Source: a virus. From it: a stretch of DNA of 30,640 nt. The translations under genes were made by a program, and so were the position numbers. The DNA lies in the IMG/VR virus record IMGVR_UViG_3300030098_006359, positions 3,640 to 34,279 of that record. One strand, given 5' to 3'. Of this stretch, positions 8,628 to 16,356 are shown piece by piece (the stretch's first letter is position 1; every line of letters begins with the position of its first letter). The notes beneath the pieces are model-generated. The model did not search any database. It saw nothing but the letters and a program-made list of their open reading frames with translations, and was not told the origin of the DNA.

Positions 8628-11600
8628 TTAATCCTCAAAAGATGCTCCTGTGTTGGTAATAATGAAATCAATTGCAATATATTCAATTGAACGCGCAGGT
8701 TTAATATAGATTTTCGCATACATAATGTTCCTATCCATAAGATCTGGTGTTGTGGTTGTTTCATCCAACACGACTTTATAATCGGTTAAGCCCAGACCAG
8801 CTTTAACATCTGATAGGAATGGTACCACTTTAGACTTAAACCTAGCCCAAGTAACATCAACATTCTGATCAAAAAGAATCGTTGAGGCGAATCTAGAAAC
8901 CTGCTTTTTCAAGAAGATTAGCAGTCTTCTAACGTTGATTCTATCTAAGGCAGATGCACTCACTTGAAGTGTTTTCTGCCCAAAGATTACGATACCTTCT
9001 GCTGGGAAAGAAGCAATCGGATTAATTTGGTTCTCATAGAGCCTATCGCGTTGCTTAACTGTGAGCTTTTCTTCAACTCCAACAACAGGTACACCACCAG
9101 CACGATTAGCACTTAAGCCACCTCTTGTAAAGCCTGCAGGTGCAAACCAAAGCTGAGAATTTGCCTCACCATAAGACATCGCACCCAAGGCGACAACTGA
9201 AGGGGGCGCCCAAAGAGTAACACCGTTAATGGTGTCTCTAATTTGTACCCATGGGTAATAGGCGCATCCATAGCTGCTATTAACTTGAAGCGTATTTTTC
9301 TTATTGCTCACAACGGTTTTTACATTGCCCTTGCGATCAGTTCTCGTTCCACTACTCTCGTGTGGTGGTGTGTAGCCACCATGCAAGTCAACAACTGCCA
9401 ATGCATCACCTCTCAGTTCACACATATCAATCAACTTATTATTAAGCGTATTGTCTGTAAGTCCTGGCATTGCCAACAAGTTGTATTCCACAACTTCCGA
9501 ATCTCTCAAAGAATCGATAGCTACTGAAACTGAATTATAGGCTGAACTGTCTGTTTCAGTTTTACCACTTAACCCGGTATTTCTAAATGGATCACTTTCC
9601 TTGATATTTAGACCGTCAGAGCCACCGGCCAAACAAGTAGTAAACTGTTTCCACCCTGCAGTGTCACCACCATTATCGTCATCAATAACATTGAGGTAAC
9701 TAGCGGCAGATGGGCCAGCAGTTGTTGCATCCTTTGAGCCTGTGTGTGCGGTGTAGGAAAGACCATCATGTCTAGAGCCGGAAGCCCACACAGCTTGTGT
9801 GCTATAACTCCCACTATAATTTGCATCGGTCACATTAACATTTCGAACATCATCGAGCGAGAAATACCACATATCTTCTGTTTTGCCCGAAGTTGCGTCC
9901 CAAGTTAAGTCCACACATTTGGTTCGAAGTACGTCAAAAGTACTGTGGTCTAGGCCGCGAGAACCATTATAGGACACATCAACGCCGAAATAGGCGTCTT
10001 TAGGATCTGTTAAGGAGGCGCCCTCCGAAGAGCTAACTCTCAGTCTTAATTCTGGGAACTTAAATTGAGCATTAAGAATAAGGTTGTCTAAGGTGCCTCC
10101 CGGAAGTGTTCCGGACGATGCTGTTCCACTCGTGCCTGCATGTGGGTCACTGACGGCGACTTGTACAAAAGCGCCTGCGGCGCCGGAGATAGAAGATGTG
10201 GCGCCATATTGAGAAATATTGCCGCTTGCAGTCGTACCCCAGCCAACGTAGCGAGGTGGTCCAATTACACCAAAGGGCAAATACTTTTCATTTGCTACGC
10301 CTCGCTCTACATCGCTATGTACTTCAACATAAATGTAGTTAGAGACATTAGCGAAGTCGCCAAAAGACCTATATCTTCGATCCGTATCATCCCATTCAGT
10401 AAACTTATTACCAATTTTGCGACCTATATAGTTGCTAGAACCGGGATCTAAGTTGCAATTATTGTATTGTTCTAAGATTGTTGGACTAGCGTCAGTATCT
10501 GCAATGTCTCGAATCAAAACAGTGAAAGTGCCATATTGATTTGAGTCTAGAGGGTCTGATGCTCTAAGGTCTTTAATGCTTATTTTGATTTTACGTTGAG
10601 TCTCTTCACCCAATTCACGACTAACAAACCTAAACAACTTTTGCATCTGTGATGCGTCATATTCATCGAATGTAGTAGATAAGTCTTGAGCAATAAACCA
10701 TCCAGTTTTTGCCATTTGTTGTTTAGGACTTTTGGTTGGAGACATTGTGTTGTCTCCAGCATCGGTACTACCATCTGGTGTACCTAAGCGCATAATAGCG
10801 CCATATGTTTTGGCTGCAGTTTGATTGTTAAATCCAATTTGGGATCCCGAATGATTATAAGTTCGAACGTGGCCCTCAAATGATTCTCCAAGCCAATAAT
10901 TTGTGTCGTTGTCGCTGCCGACAATTGTACTATTCGTTTTAATTGGGTTTGTGTTAAAAACCTTTCTAATAAACCGTGGAGAATCGGGGTCAAAGTTGAA
11001 AGAAGAGTCGATAACTTTGTTACCACTGCCATCTTTAATTATCGCCTTAAATGTCGGCCCTGTGTCTGCGGCTTCATAAAAGGTAAAAGCGGAAGAGCTA
11101 GCTGAAGTAGTAGTCCCAGAGCTAGCAACATTTCCAGAAAGTTGGATGCTTCCTGCTGTGAGATACCAAACTGCTGCTAAGGTACCCTCAGCGCCGCGGG
11201 TAGCATATGTATTCTCGGCAGCGCTAGTCAAATTAAACATTGTGCTTGATCCACTTTCGCAAATAAACAACCCATATGCGCCGTTGTTGTTGGCGCCCGT
11301 TGCGCTATCCCCAACGCTGTCTGCAGTTTTCCACCCAGCATAGCCTTCGCTAGTTGCATCTTTGTGTGTTTGCCCCAAAAGTCTAACCATTGTTATAGGA
11401 GAATTATTGCGCAACCATGCTTGTGCCGCATATGCTGCATACGTGGGAGAAGTATAGTTTCCATAGCGGAAAACATCACCACCTTTGCCACCAGCAATGG
11501 GCTTACCAAAAACTTCTATAAAATCCGAAAATGAATTAACTTGAACGGGCTTAAGTGCGGGGCCTCGCTCTAATCTACCAACAACCGCGGGTCCAATAGC

Positions 11601-11684
11601 GGTCGGCAATCCGGGTAATTGAGAATTATCAATTTCATTGATAAAAATTCCCGGCGATATAAACTTAAATTTCTTATAAGACAT
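8628..11684 (-). CDS. Contractile tail sheath protein, gp18-like, unusually large
   Basis: A 1018-residue protein against 659 in T4 gp18. The N-terminus has the usual sheath opening, SPGIFINEIDNSQLPGLPTA, then AAYAAQAWLRNN and a TMVRLLG strand. The C-terminal sheath core (about residues 830-1018) includes FVIFGQ-like IVIFGQKTLQ, LIFLKKQVSRFASTILF and the closing IEYIAIDFIITN. These ends mediate polymerisation and contraction. About 350 residues more than T4, Gly/Ser/Thr/Asp-rich, lie between about 110 and 720 and probably form extra outward-facing domains. AAAGGAG precedes the ATG, and the repeated ACTATTTATT motif is 38 bases upstream. Confidence 0.92.
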   Translation of the reverse strand: MSYKKFKFISPGIFINEIDNSQLPGLPTAIGPAVVGRLERGPALKPVQVNSFSDFIEVFGKPIAGGKGGDVFRYGNYTSPTYAAYAAQAWLRNNSPITMVRLLGQTHKDATSEGYAGWKTADSVGDSATGANNNGAYGLFICESGSSTMFNLTSAAENTYATRGAEGTLAAVWYLTAGSIQLSGNVASSGTTTSASSSAFTFYEAADTGPTFKAIIKDGSGNKVIDSSFNFDPDSPRFIRKVFNTNPIKTNSTIVGSDNDTNYWLGESFEGHVRTYNHSGSQIGFNNQTAAKTYGAIMRLGTPDGSTDAGDNTMSPTKSPKQQMAKTGWFIAQDLSTTFDEYDASQMQKLFRFVSRELGEETQRKIKISIKDLRASDPLDSNQYGTFTVLIRDIADTDASPTILEQYNNCNLDPGSSNYIGRKIGNKFTEWDDTDRRYRSFGDFANVSNYIYVEVHSDVERGVANEKYLPFGVIGPPRYVGWGTTASGNISQYGATSSISGAAGAFVQVAVSDPHAGTSGTASSGTLPGGTLDNLILNAQFKFPELRLRVSSSEGASLTDPKDAYFGVDVSYNGSRGLDHSTFDVLRTKCVDLTWDATSGKTEDMWYFSLDDVRNVNVTDANYSGSYSTQAVWASGSRHDGLSYTAHTGSKDATTAGPSAASYLNVIDDDNGGDTAGWKQFTTCLAGGSDGLNIKESDPFRNTGLSGKTETDSSAYNSVSVAIDSLRDSEVVEYNLLAMPGLTDNTLNNKLIDMCELRGDALAVVDLHGGYTPPHESSGTRTDRKGNVKTVVSNKKNTLQVNSSYGCAYYPWVQIRDTINGVTLWAPPSVVALGAMSYGEANSQLWFAPAGFTRGGLSANRAGGVPVVGVEEKLTVKQRDRLYENQINPIASFPAEGIVIFGQKTLQVSASALDRINVRRLLIFLKKQVSRFASTILFDQNVDVTWARFKSKVVPFLSDVKAGLGLTDYKVVLDETTTTPDLMDRNIMYAKIYIKPARSIEYIAIDFIITNTGASFED

Positions 11685-11722
11685 ATACTGTTTCTCCTTT
11701 AAACAGAGGGCGTTATTTCTTT

Positions 11723-11734
11723 AATAAATAGTAG
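11723..11734 (-). promoter_or_regulatory. CTACTATTTATT motif upstream of sheath gene
   Basis: The sense strand reads CTACTATTTATT, ending 38 bases before the sheath ATG in a 79-base gap. It is one of six intergenic copies. Candidate late-promoter core, not verified. Confidence 0.35.
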
Positions 11735-11763
11735 TCCAATAAAGCAAAAACCTTTTTATAATT

Positions 11764-13752
11764 TTAATCTCTATAAAATCCACTTTTTGGGTCAAAATCT
11801 TGCTCATCGCTCAAAATAACTCGCTCGCGTGGCAATTTTACATCTACTACGTTCTCTCTTCTAGTAACTTTTGGTCTCTCCTGGTTTTTTCCTTCGCCTA
11901 TGACATAACCAAGTACTTCAAAATTAACAGTAGTTTGAAAAACTCTCTCCTCCTGATCGAATGATGAAATATTATTGTTTTGCGACAAATCTGACTGTAA
12001 AAACGTTTCATATTTGTGGCCATCTTTTTCTATCAAAAAGGAATTTATGTGGCCGCCTAACGTCACAAATGGCTGTAACATTTGATTCATATGTTGTTGA
12101 TAGTTTGATTGTAGGGTAACTTGATAACCCATACTCACATACACTGGTTGTGGTACTGAAAGGGTTTCTATTACAACTTTCTTATTTTTCTTTTCAACTA
12201 GAGGATAATACGGTTGTCTTCCCGGTGTTCGATTTACATTATTAAACTTTCTTATATTTTGAGCTATGGCAAAATTATTTGTCTTATCGCTAACTATTTT
12301 TTGAGAAATAGCAATTCTACCACCTCTTATCGGATCTGTAAATTGGGTTGGTGCACCAAAATATTTACCCTTCTTGGCTAGATCTTTTGTCATGGAAGTC
12401 CTCTGAATACTTATAATAGGGTAAATAAGGGTGCCATCAATATCATATATATCTTTATCTTTTTTAGAAAAATAAACCCTCTCTGGGGAAGACCAGACTA
12501 AAGTTACTTTTTTCCACCCCTTATTAGTATTTGCTCTAATTTGCATCTTATCATTAATAAAATCATAAAATGCGTAATCAATTGTTTCGAAATTGGAGGG
12601 GTTTACAAAAAACTCATCTAGAAATTTATTACTACTTTCTAGCTCCTTAGCGACATCTTTAACACCAGTGGTTCTCTTTATTTTACTTCCATTGGTTTTG
12701 CGCTTAGGGTCGCTAGCAGGTGCCACATAGTACGCATATGCACCGATTGAGGGTGGTGTTCTAAAAGAATTACGAGCAAGACCTAATGTTGGCGCGAATG
12801 TTGAACTTCCCTTTTCAAACAACAAAGCGCCCGAACCGCTGAACGGAGTGTAGTCAGCGCTAGCAACACTGTTGAATACTACAGCATTTGAAGAAACGCC
12901 AGAACCTTTTGTTATATTGGATGTCGATCCAACGTTAGTGTTAATGTTATCAGAAGACCAACGCGCCCCCCAAAGGACACAATGGGAAGCTGTTGATGTT
13001 GTCGGACTGCCATAGAGCAGCGCTTTGTCACCTGTAAATCCATCGGAAGTTAGACAATCCATACCCACCGTTGTATTATAGACTTTAGCATTATCGCCTA
13101 ATACATATATACCTATAGACGAAGCATTACCCGCTGTGCGGTTATTGTATACGGTAGTGTTTTTTATCGTAGGGCCAGGGTTGCCATTAGTGCCTAAGTA
13201 GATACATATGTAAGATGCGTTTAAAACAAAGCACGATTCAACAAGAGACCCTGAAGCGTTAGTAGAATCTGGACCTAATAAGTATGCGTTGTCGGCGGCA
13301 GTGTGAAATGATCCGTCAAACTTGCAGCGGCGATAAGTTGTGTTGTCGCCCATGCCCGACACCCCATAATATCCCGATGTCTCAATTATCATATCTTCGA
13401 GAAGATGTCCACCGTTGTCACCATATCCACCGTGTAAAAAACCACTAGAGGTGGAGAAATCTCCCGTATATCGCCCTTTAAATCCTTTAAAAGTCCAGTT
13501 AGTACAGTTGTTCATATCTATGGTTTTATAACCGTAAGAAGTGCCGGGATTACTGTAATAGACATCATAGTTGCCAGGATTTTCAACGTCTCCTATTACA
13601 GTAATGCTATCAAGTCCGCTGGGTTGTATCCTCTCATCCACACTATACCCAGAGACAAGTTGTATTGTATCGCCATTACTGACTGCTCCTGCTGAGAGAG
13701 CAGCTTGTATAGATGCGTGGTCTCCTCCGCTACCAACAGTAATAGTTGCCAT
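11764..13752 (-). CDS. Beta-helix domain fused to gp15-like tail terminator
   Basis: A 662-residue single frame with two parts. Residues about 1-340 look like a right-handed parallel beta-helix: a DHASIQAALSAG opening, a GDTIQLVSG strand-turn, and repeated short rungs with N/G turns such as GPTIKNTTVYNN and NAKVYNTTVG. Residues about 375-640 resemble T4 gp15, the tail terminator that caps tube and sheath: YPIISIQRTS, PVYVSMGYQVTLQSNYQQHM, a MLQPF segment and a closing TTVNFEVLGYVIG, matching the order of strands in gp15. The place just before the sheath gene agrees, as gp15 precedes gp18 in T4. No internal Met and ribosome site was seen that would release the terminator alone. The start overlaps the previous stop as TAATG. 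Confidence 0.75.
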   Translation of the reverse strand: MATITVGSGGDHASIQAALSAGAVSNGDTIQLVSGYSVDERIQPSGLDSITVIGDVENPGNYDVYYSNPGTSYGYKTIDMNNCTNWTFKGFKGRYTGDFSTSSGFLHGGYGDNGGHLLEDMIIETSGYYGVSGMGDNTTYRRCKFDGSFHTAADNAYLLGPDSTNASGSLVESCFVLNASYICIYLGTNGNPGPTIKNTTVYNNRTAGNASSIGIYVLGDNAKVYNTTVGMDCLTSDGFTGDKALLYGSPTTSTASHCVLWGARWSSDNINTNVGSTSNITKGSGVSSNAVVFNSVASADYTPFSGSGALLFEKGSSTFAPTLGLARNSFRTPPSIGAYAYYVAPASDPKRKTNGSKIKRTTGVKDVAKELESSNKFLDEFFVNPSNFETIDYAFYDFINDKMQIRANTNKGWKKVTLVWSSPERVYFSKKDKDIYDIDGTLIYPIISIQRTSMTKDLAKKGKYFGAPTQFTDPIRGGRIAISQKIVSDKTNNFAIAQNIRKFNNVNRTPGRQPYYPLVEKKNKKVVIETLSVPQPVYVSMGYQVTLQSNYQQHMNQMLQPFVTLGGHINSFLIEKDGHKYETFLQSDLSQNNNISSFDQEERVFQTTVNFEVLGYVIGEGKNQERPKVTRRENVVDVKLPRERVILSDEQDFDPKSGFYRD

Positions 13753-14015
13753 TAGGGTTGCTCCTCGTCATTTGGAATGGGTTTGCCATCCACTTCAAGC
13801 AGTCTGCCGTCATTACTGTACAAAGATGTGGTAACTAAATCACCATCTTCATCCCATTCTTGGTGCAAACCAACGGGTACGTTATACACATAATCACCCA
13901 ATAATTTAATTACGCCATTAGGGAAAGTTACTGTCACGGTGCCGTTTACCTTACCATCAACTTTTGTTCCAGTTGCGGTGCATCCGTCACTTCTTGATAT
14001 TGTGTACTCTTCCAT
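13752..14015 (-). CDS. Small MORN-like repeat protein
   Basis: An 87-residue protein with a MORN-type pattern: NGTVTVTFPNG, then LLGDYVYNVPVGLHQEWDED, giving about two to three beta-hairpin units of the form G-x-x-x-x-x-FPNG and VPVGLHQEW. Such repeats are known in many bacterial and some phage proteins and usually mediate binding. A specific role cannot be read. It lies between the neck and tail-terminator genes and shares TAATG with the latter, so the two are translationally coupled. It could be a small neck decoration or an assembly factor. The ATG follows AAAAGGGATTAAT. Confidence 0.6.
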   Translation of the reverse strand: MEEYTISRSDGCTATGTKVDGKVNGTVTVTFPNGVIKLLGDYVYNVPVGLHQEWDEDGDLVTTSLYSNDGRLLEVDGKPIPNDEEQP

Positions 14016-14032
14016 ATTAATCCCTTTTATAA

Positions 14033-14545
14033 TTAACTAGCATCAAACGTGCCTTCTCTTGCTTTTATACACTTGGCCTGAGCTTCGAATATTCGTTCCC
14101 AACCATCATGGCCTTGGCCAAATATCTGCTTTGGGTAGTCAATTGTTGCAATTTCAAAAAAGTCATCACCATACAATATAAAGTCACCCTCTCGAATATA
14201 TAAGTCTTGGTCTTCTGTAAGCCTTCTTCTGTGAAAATTAACTGTCAAAGATAATCTCTTATCAATACCCAAATTGCTGACTGTGGTGGCATAGCCTTCC
14301 CACACAACCAAAACATGGACTCTTATTGGAGATAGGAAGCTTTTTTCTACAGCCTCTCCATATAGCGGGTGAAAATTGGTATGTTCCAGGCTTATGGGAT
14401 AATAAATTATCTCTTGGCCAACAACTCTTTCAATTAGTTCATCATTAACCTGCTTTACTAAATCTCTTTCTTTCTCTCCTAAAAATAATGGAGGTGGAGG
14501 TGAAGCAGGTTGTGACCACTTATTTTTGTCTGTTGCGTCTGCCAT
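14033..14545 (-). CDS. Neck / head-closure protein candidate (gp14 slot)
   Basis: A 170-residue protein located five bases after the larger neck candidate. A Pro-rich start (SPPPPLFLGEKERDLVKQVN) leads into a beta-rich body with REGDFILYGDDFFEIATI near residues 116-133, a strand-turn-strand of the sort found in head-closure and neck proteins. T4 gp14 occupies this slot after gp13 and helps seal the filled head and attach the tail. I do not see a decisive family motif. The assignment rests on order, size and beta content. Its start has a weak upstream site overlapping the preceding gene's end. Confidence 0.6.
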   Translation of the reverse strand: MADATDKNKWSQPASPPPPLFLGEKERDLVKQVNDELIERVVGQEIIYYPISLEHTNFHPLYGEAVEKSFLSPIRVHVLVVWEGYATTVSNLGIDKRLSLTVNFHRRRLTEDQDLYIREGDFILYGDDFFEIATIDYPKQIFGQGHDGWERIFEAQAKCIKAREGTFDAS

Positions 14546-14550
14546 TTAAA

Positions 14551-15849
14551 TTACCCCACAAATACCTTTAAAGGAATTAATTTATTAATTGTATTAACTG
14601 ACTCCATAAGTGCTGCGTCTTCAGCCATCAGCTTGTGATATGTTAGTTCATCTAGAGTTGTTTTTAATTCCTCTCTAAGCTTTTCTTGCTCTGCTTGTGC
14701 CTGTGATAAGAGCGCTGGGCCGTCTAAAGTAACGCTATCACCAGGAATTGGTATAGTCGCAAATTTACTTCTTATATTTCCTAATGTTTCTTTAGAGAGA
14801 GATAGGGCAAATCTTCTAATCCACTGCTTTCCTATAGAGTTGATATTCTCATAAGGTAAATTCTCGTAAGGCAGTGTATTTAAATTATTAATACCATCGA
14901 TTCCAGATTTACCACCTCTCCCTTCTGTGTCTGGCTCTGACCATGGATCTGAATCCACAAAGAACTCTATCCAAATTTTGCTTGGGCTCGATTCGACAGC
15001 AGATGGGAAAAGGCGAAGTCTTCCATTTTTAATCTCGTAAGAATAGTGACTGTTTCTGGTGTAAATGGCATCTTCAAAAGCCATAGCTTGTGACTTATTT
15101 TGCCACGTTGGTATGATTTCAAAAGTTGAGTCATCTGCCCACTGACCATAACTAGCCAAGTTGCCAACTGTGTTTATACCACCATAATACCCATAAAACC
15201 TCCACATTGCATGCGGGGTTTTATAATAAACTTTCGTTATATTAATTTTTTTATCGCCCACTTCACCATAATATGGCAAAGATAAACTATTTGCTGCAGA
15301 TGAAGAAACTATTTGTTGCAAATCGTAGTCTTGCTGGTTAGTGACTGTATCAAAAGAAGCAGAATAAATTGGAACCTCTCCACCAAAACCAATCTCAGTT
15401 GCAACTCCATATCCAACTCGACGAGAATAGGCAAACTCGAATCGAGGGAATTTTAAATTAACATTTGTACCCTCTAGGGAATCTCCAGATTGTAGTTGAC
15501 CCTCATGATCAAATGTTCCAGTTGTAGCCCCAAGAAGATCAGAAAGTGCATTTTTAGCCTGATGTATATTAACAATGTAAGAATATTCTAAAACTGCTTC
15601 TTCGTAAGCTGCATAAATATTGTTATCAGTCAACTCAATGTCTAAAACATCGCCACCTAATTTTTTATATGTATAGGATACTTGTTCTGCGGCTCCAGAG
15701 CAAAAATATTGAGAAAAAAGACCGGATGCTGTATTTGAATACAGCCCAAAAGGTAAACTAGTATTATCTTCAACGTCAGACGGAGCGCTGCCTGTAGTTA
15801 GCACAACTGCGCTGGTTTGTGAAACTGGACTTAAAGTGGGTGTGGCCAT
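14551..15849 (-). CDS. Neck / head-tail adaptor candidate (gp13 slot)
   Basis: A 432-residue protein. Near residues 71-100 a helix, LTDNNIYAAYEEAVLEYSYI, resembles the first helices of phage head-tail adaptors. The middle is beta-rich with many aromatic residues (MWRFYGYYGG). The C-terminus returns to helices, including a charged segment, LSQAQAEQEKLREELKTTLD. T4 gp13 (309 residues) precedes gp14 in the same order. It probably joins portal and tail and seals the head. AGAGGAG precedes the ATG, and the motif ACTATTTACT lies 17 bases upstream, so it may have its own late promoter. The family is not certain. Confidence 0.65.
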   Translation of the reverse strand: MATPTLSPVSQTSAVVLTTGSAPSDVEDNTSLPFGLYSNTASGLFSQYFCSGAAEQVSYTYKKLGGDVLDIELTDNNIYAAYEEAVLEYSYIVNIHQAKNALSDLLGATTGTFDHEGQLQSGDSLEGTNVNLKFPRFEFAYSRRVGYGVATEIGFGGEVPIYSASFDTVTNQQDYDLQQIVSSSAANSLSLPYYGEVGDKKINITKVYYKTPHAMWRFYGYYGGINTVGNLASYGQWADDSTFEIIPTWQNKSQAMAFEDAIYTRNSHYSYEIKNGRLRLFPSAVESSPSKIWIEFFVDSDPWSEPDTEGRGGKSGIDGINNLNTLPYENLPYENINSIGKQWIRRFALSLSKETLGNIRSKFATIPIPGDSVTLDGPALLSQAQAEQEKLREELKTTLDELTYHKLMAEDAALMESVNTINKLIPLKVFVG

Positions 15850-15866
15850 TCATTTGATCTCCTCTC

Positions 15867-15879
15867 AGTAAATAGTTGA
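15867..15879 (-). promoter_or_regulatory. AACTATTTACT motif upstream of neck gene
   Basis: The sense strand reads TCAACTATTTACT, 17 bases before the ATG and immediately before the AGAGGAG site. A copy of the repeated intergenic motif with one change (C for T). If it is a -10 element the leader would be only about ten bases. Confidence 0.3.
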
Positions 15880-15901
15880 GAGAGAGACAAAAAACTAAAT
15901 G

Positions 15902-16183
15902 TTATTTCTTAGAAGTGGTCTTTGTGCTTTTTTTAGCGCTGGGCCACATTGATTTCTTTTTTGTGGTCGTCTTGGTTGTCTTTTTTGGAGCCTCTTTTGG
16001 TTTTGGAGCCTCTTTTGGTTCTACCTTGACAGTTTTCTCTTTAGGCGCCTCTATAGTCGGATTGACAATCGGCTCAAATTTAACTTCCTCGACCTCAACT
16101 TCCTGAGTGCTCAAAGCTGGATGTTGAGCATACTTTTTACCATATTTCTGAGTTTTTGCTATCATTTTTCTTTTCTTGCCCAT
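15902..16183 (-). CDS. Small Lys/Pro/Thr-rich basic protein, histone H1-like composition
   Basis: A 93-residue low-complexity protein: an N-terminal basic start (MGKKRKMIAKTQKYGKKYA), a short acidic middle, a duplicated PKEAPK unit, and a very basic Lys/Thr end. The composition recalls H1-like tails or a DNA- or RNA-binding internal head protein, but no fold is recognisable and that role is inference. The ATG is well supported by AAGGAG seven bases upstream and by the repeated ACTATTTATT motif. It is the first gene after the capsid terminator, so it probably starts the neck/tail transcription unit. It may be packaged with DNA or processed by the prohead protease. Confidence 0.7.
   Translation of the reverse strand: MGKKRKMIAKTQKYGKKYAQHPALSTQEVEVEEVKFEPIVNPTIEAPKEKTVKVEPKEAPKPKEAPKKTTKTTTKKKSMWPSAKKSTKTTSKK
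15983..16018 (-). repeat. Perfect 18-base tandem duplication in Lys/Pro-rich gene
   Basis: Two back-to-back identical 18-base units (15983-16000 and 16001-16018), each encoding PKEAPK, keep the frame and lengthen the low-complexity linker by six residues. Confidence 0.95.
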
Positions 16184-16202
16184 GGGGAATCTCCTTGATT
16201 AT

Positions 16203-16214
16203 AATAAATAGTTC
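16203..16214 (-). promoter_or_regulatory. GAACTATTTATT motif after capsid terminator, upstream of basic-protein gene
   Basis: The sense strand reads GAACTATTTATT, 19 bases before the ATG and about 85 bases downstream of the capsid-gene terminator. A promoter here would restart transcription after termination, which makes this the most persuasive copy of the motif. Confidence 0.4.
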
Positions 16215-16297
16215 CTTAAAAAGTAAAATCTCAAAAAATTGGGGCCGTCAAAATTTGAGCAACGCTGTTTTTGAAAGTATTTTACTTTGTGGGAAAT

Positions 16298-16328
16298 AAA
16301 AAACCCCGGTCTCCGAAGAAACCGGGGT
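16298..16328 (-). terminator. Strong rho-independent terminator after major capsid gene
   Basis: On the sense strand ACCCCGGTTTC pairs with GAGACCGGGGT (8 GC-rich pairs, then one G-U and two more pairs) around a TTCG loop closed by C-G, the very stable cUUCGg tetraloop. Six T residues follow. It begins 28 bases after the capsid stop codon. It would end or attenuate the head transcript and could protect the 3' end of capsid mRNA. Confidence 0.95.
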
Positions 16329-16356
16329 CAAGTTTAAAACTAAACTAAATTAGTTT

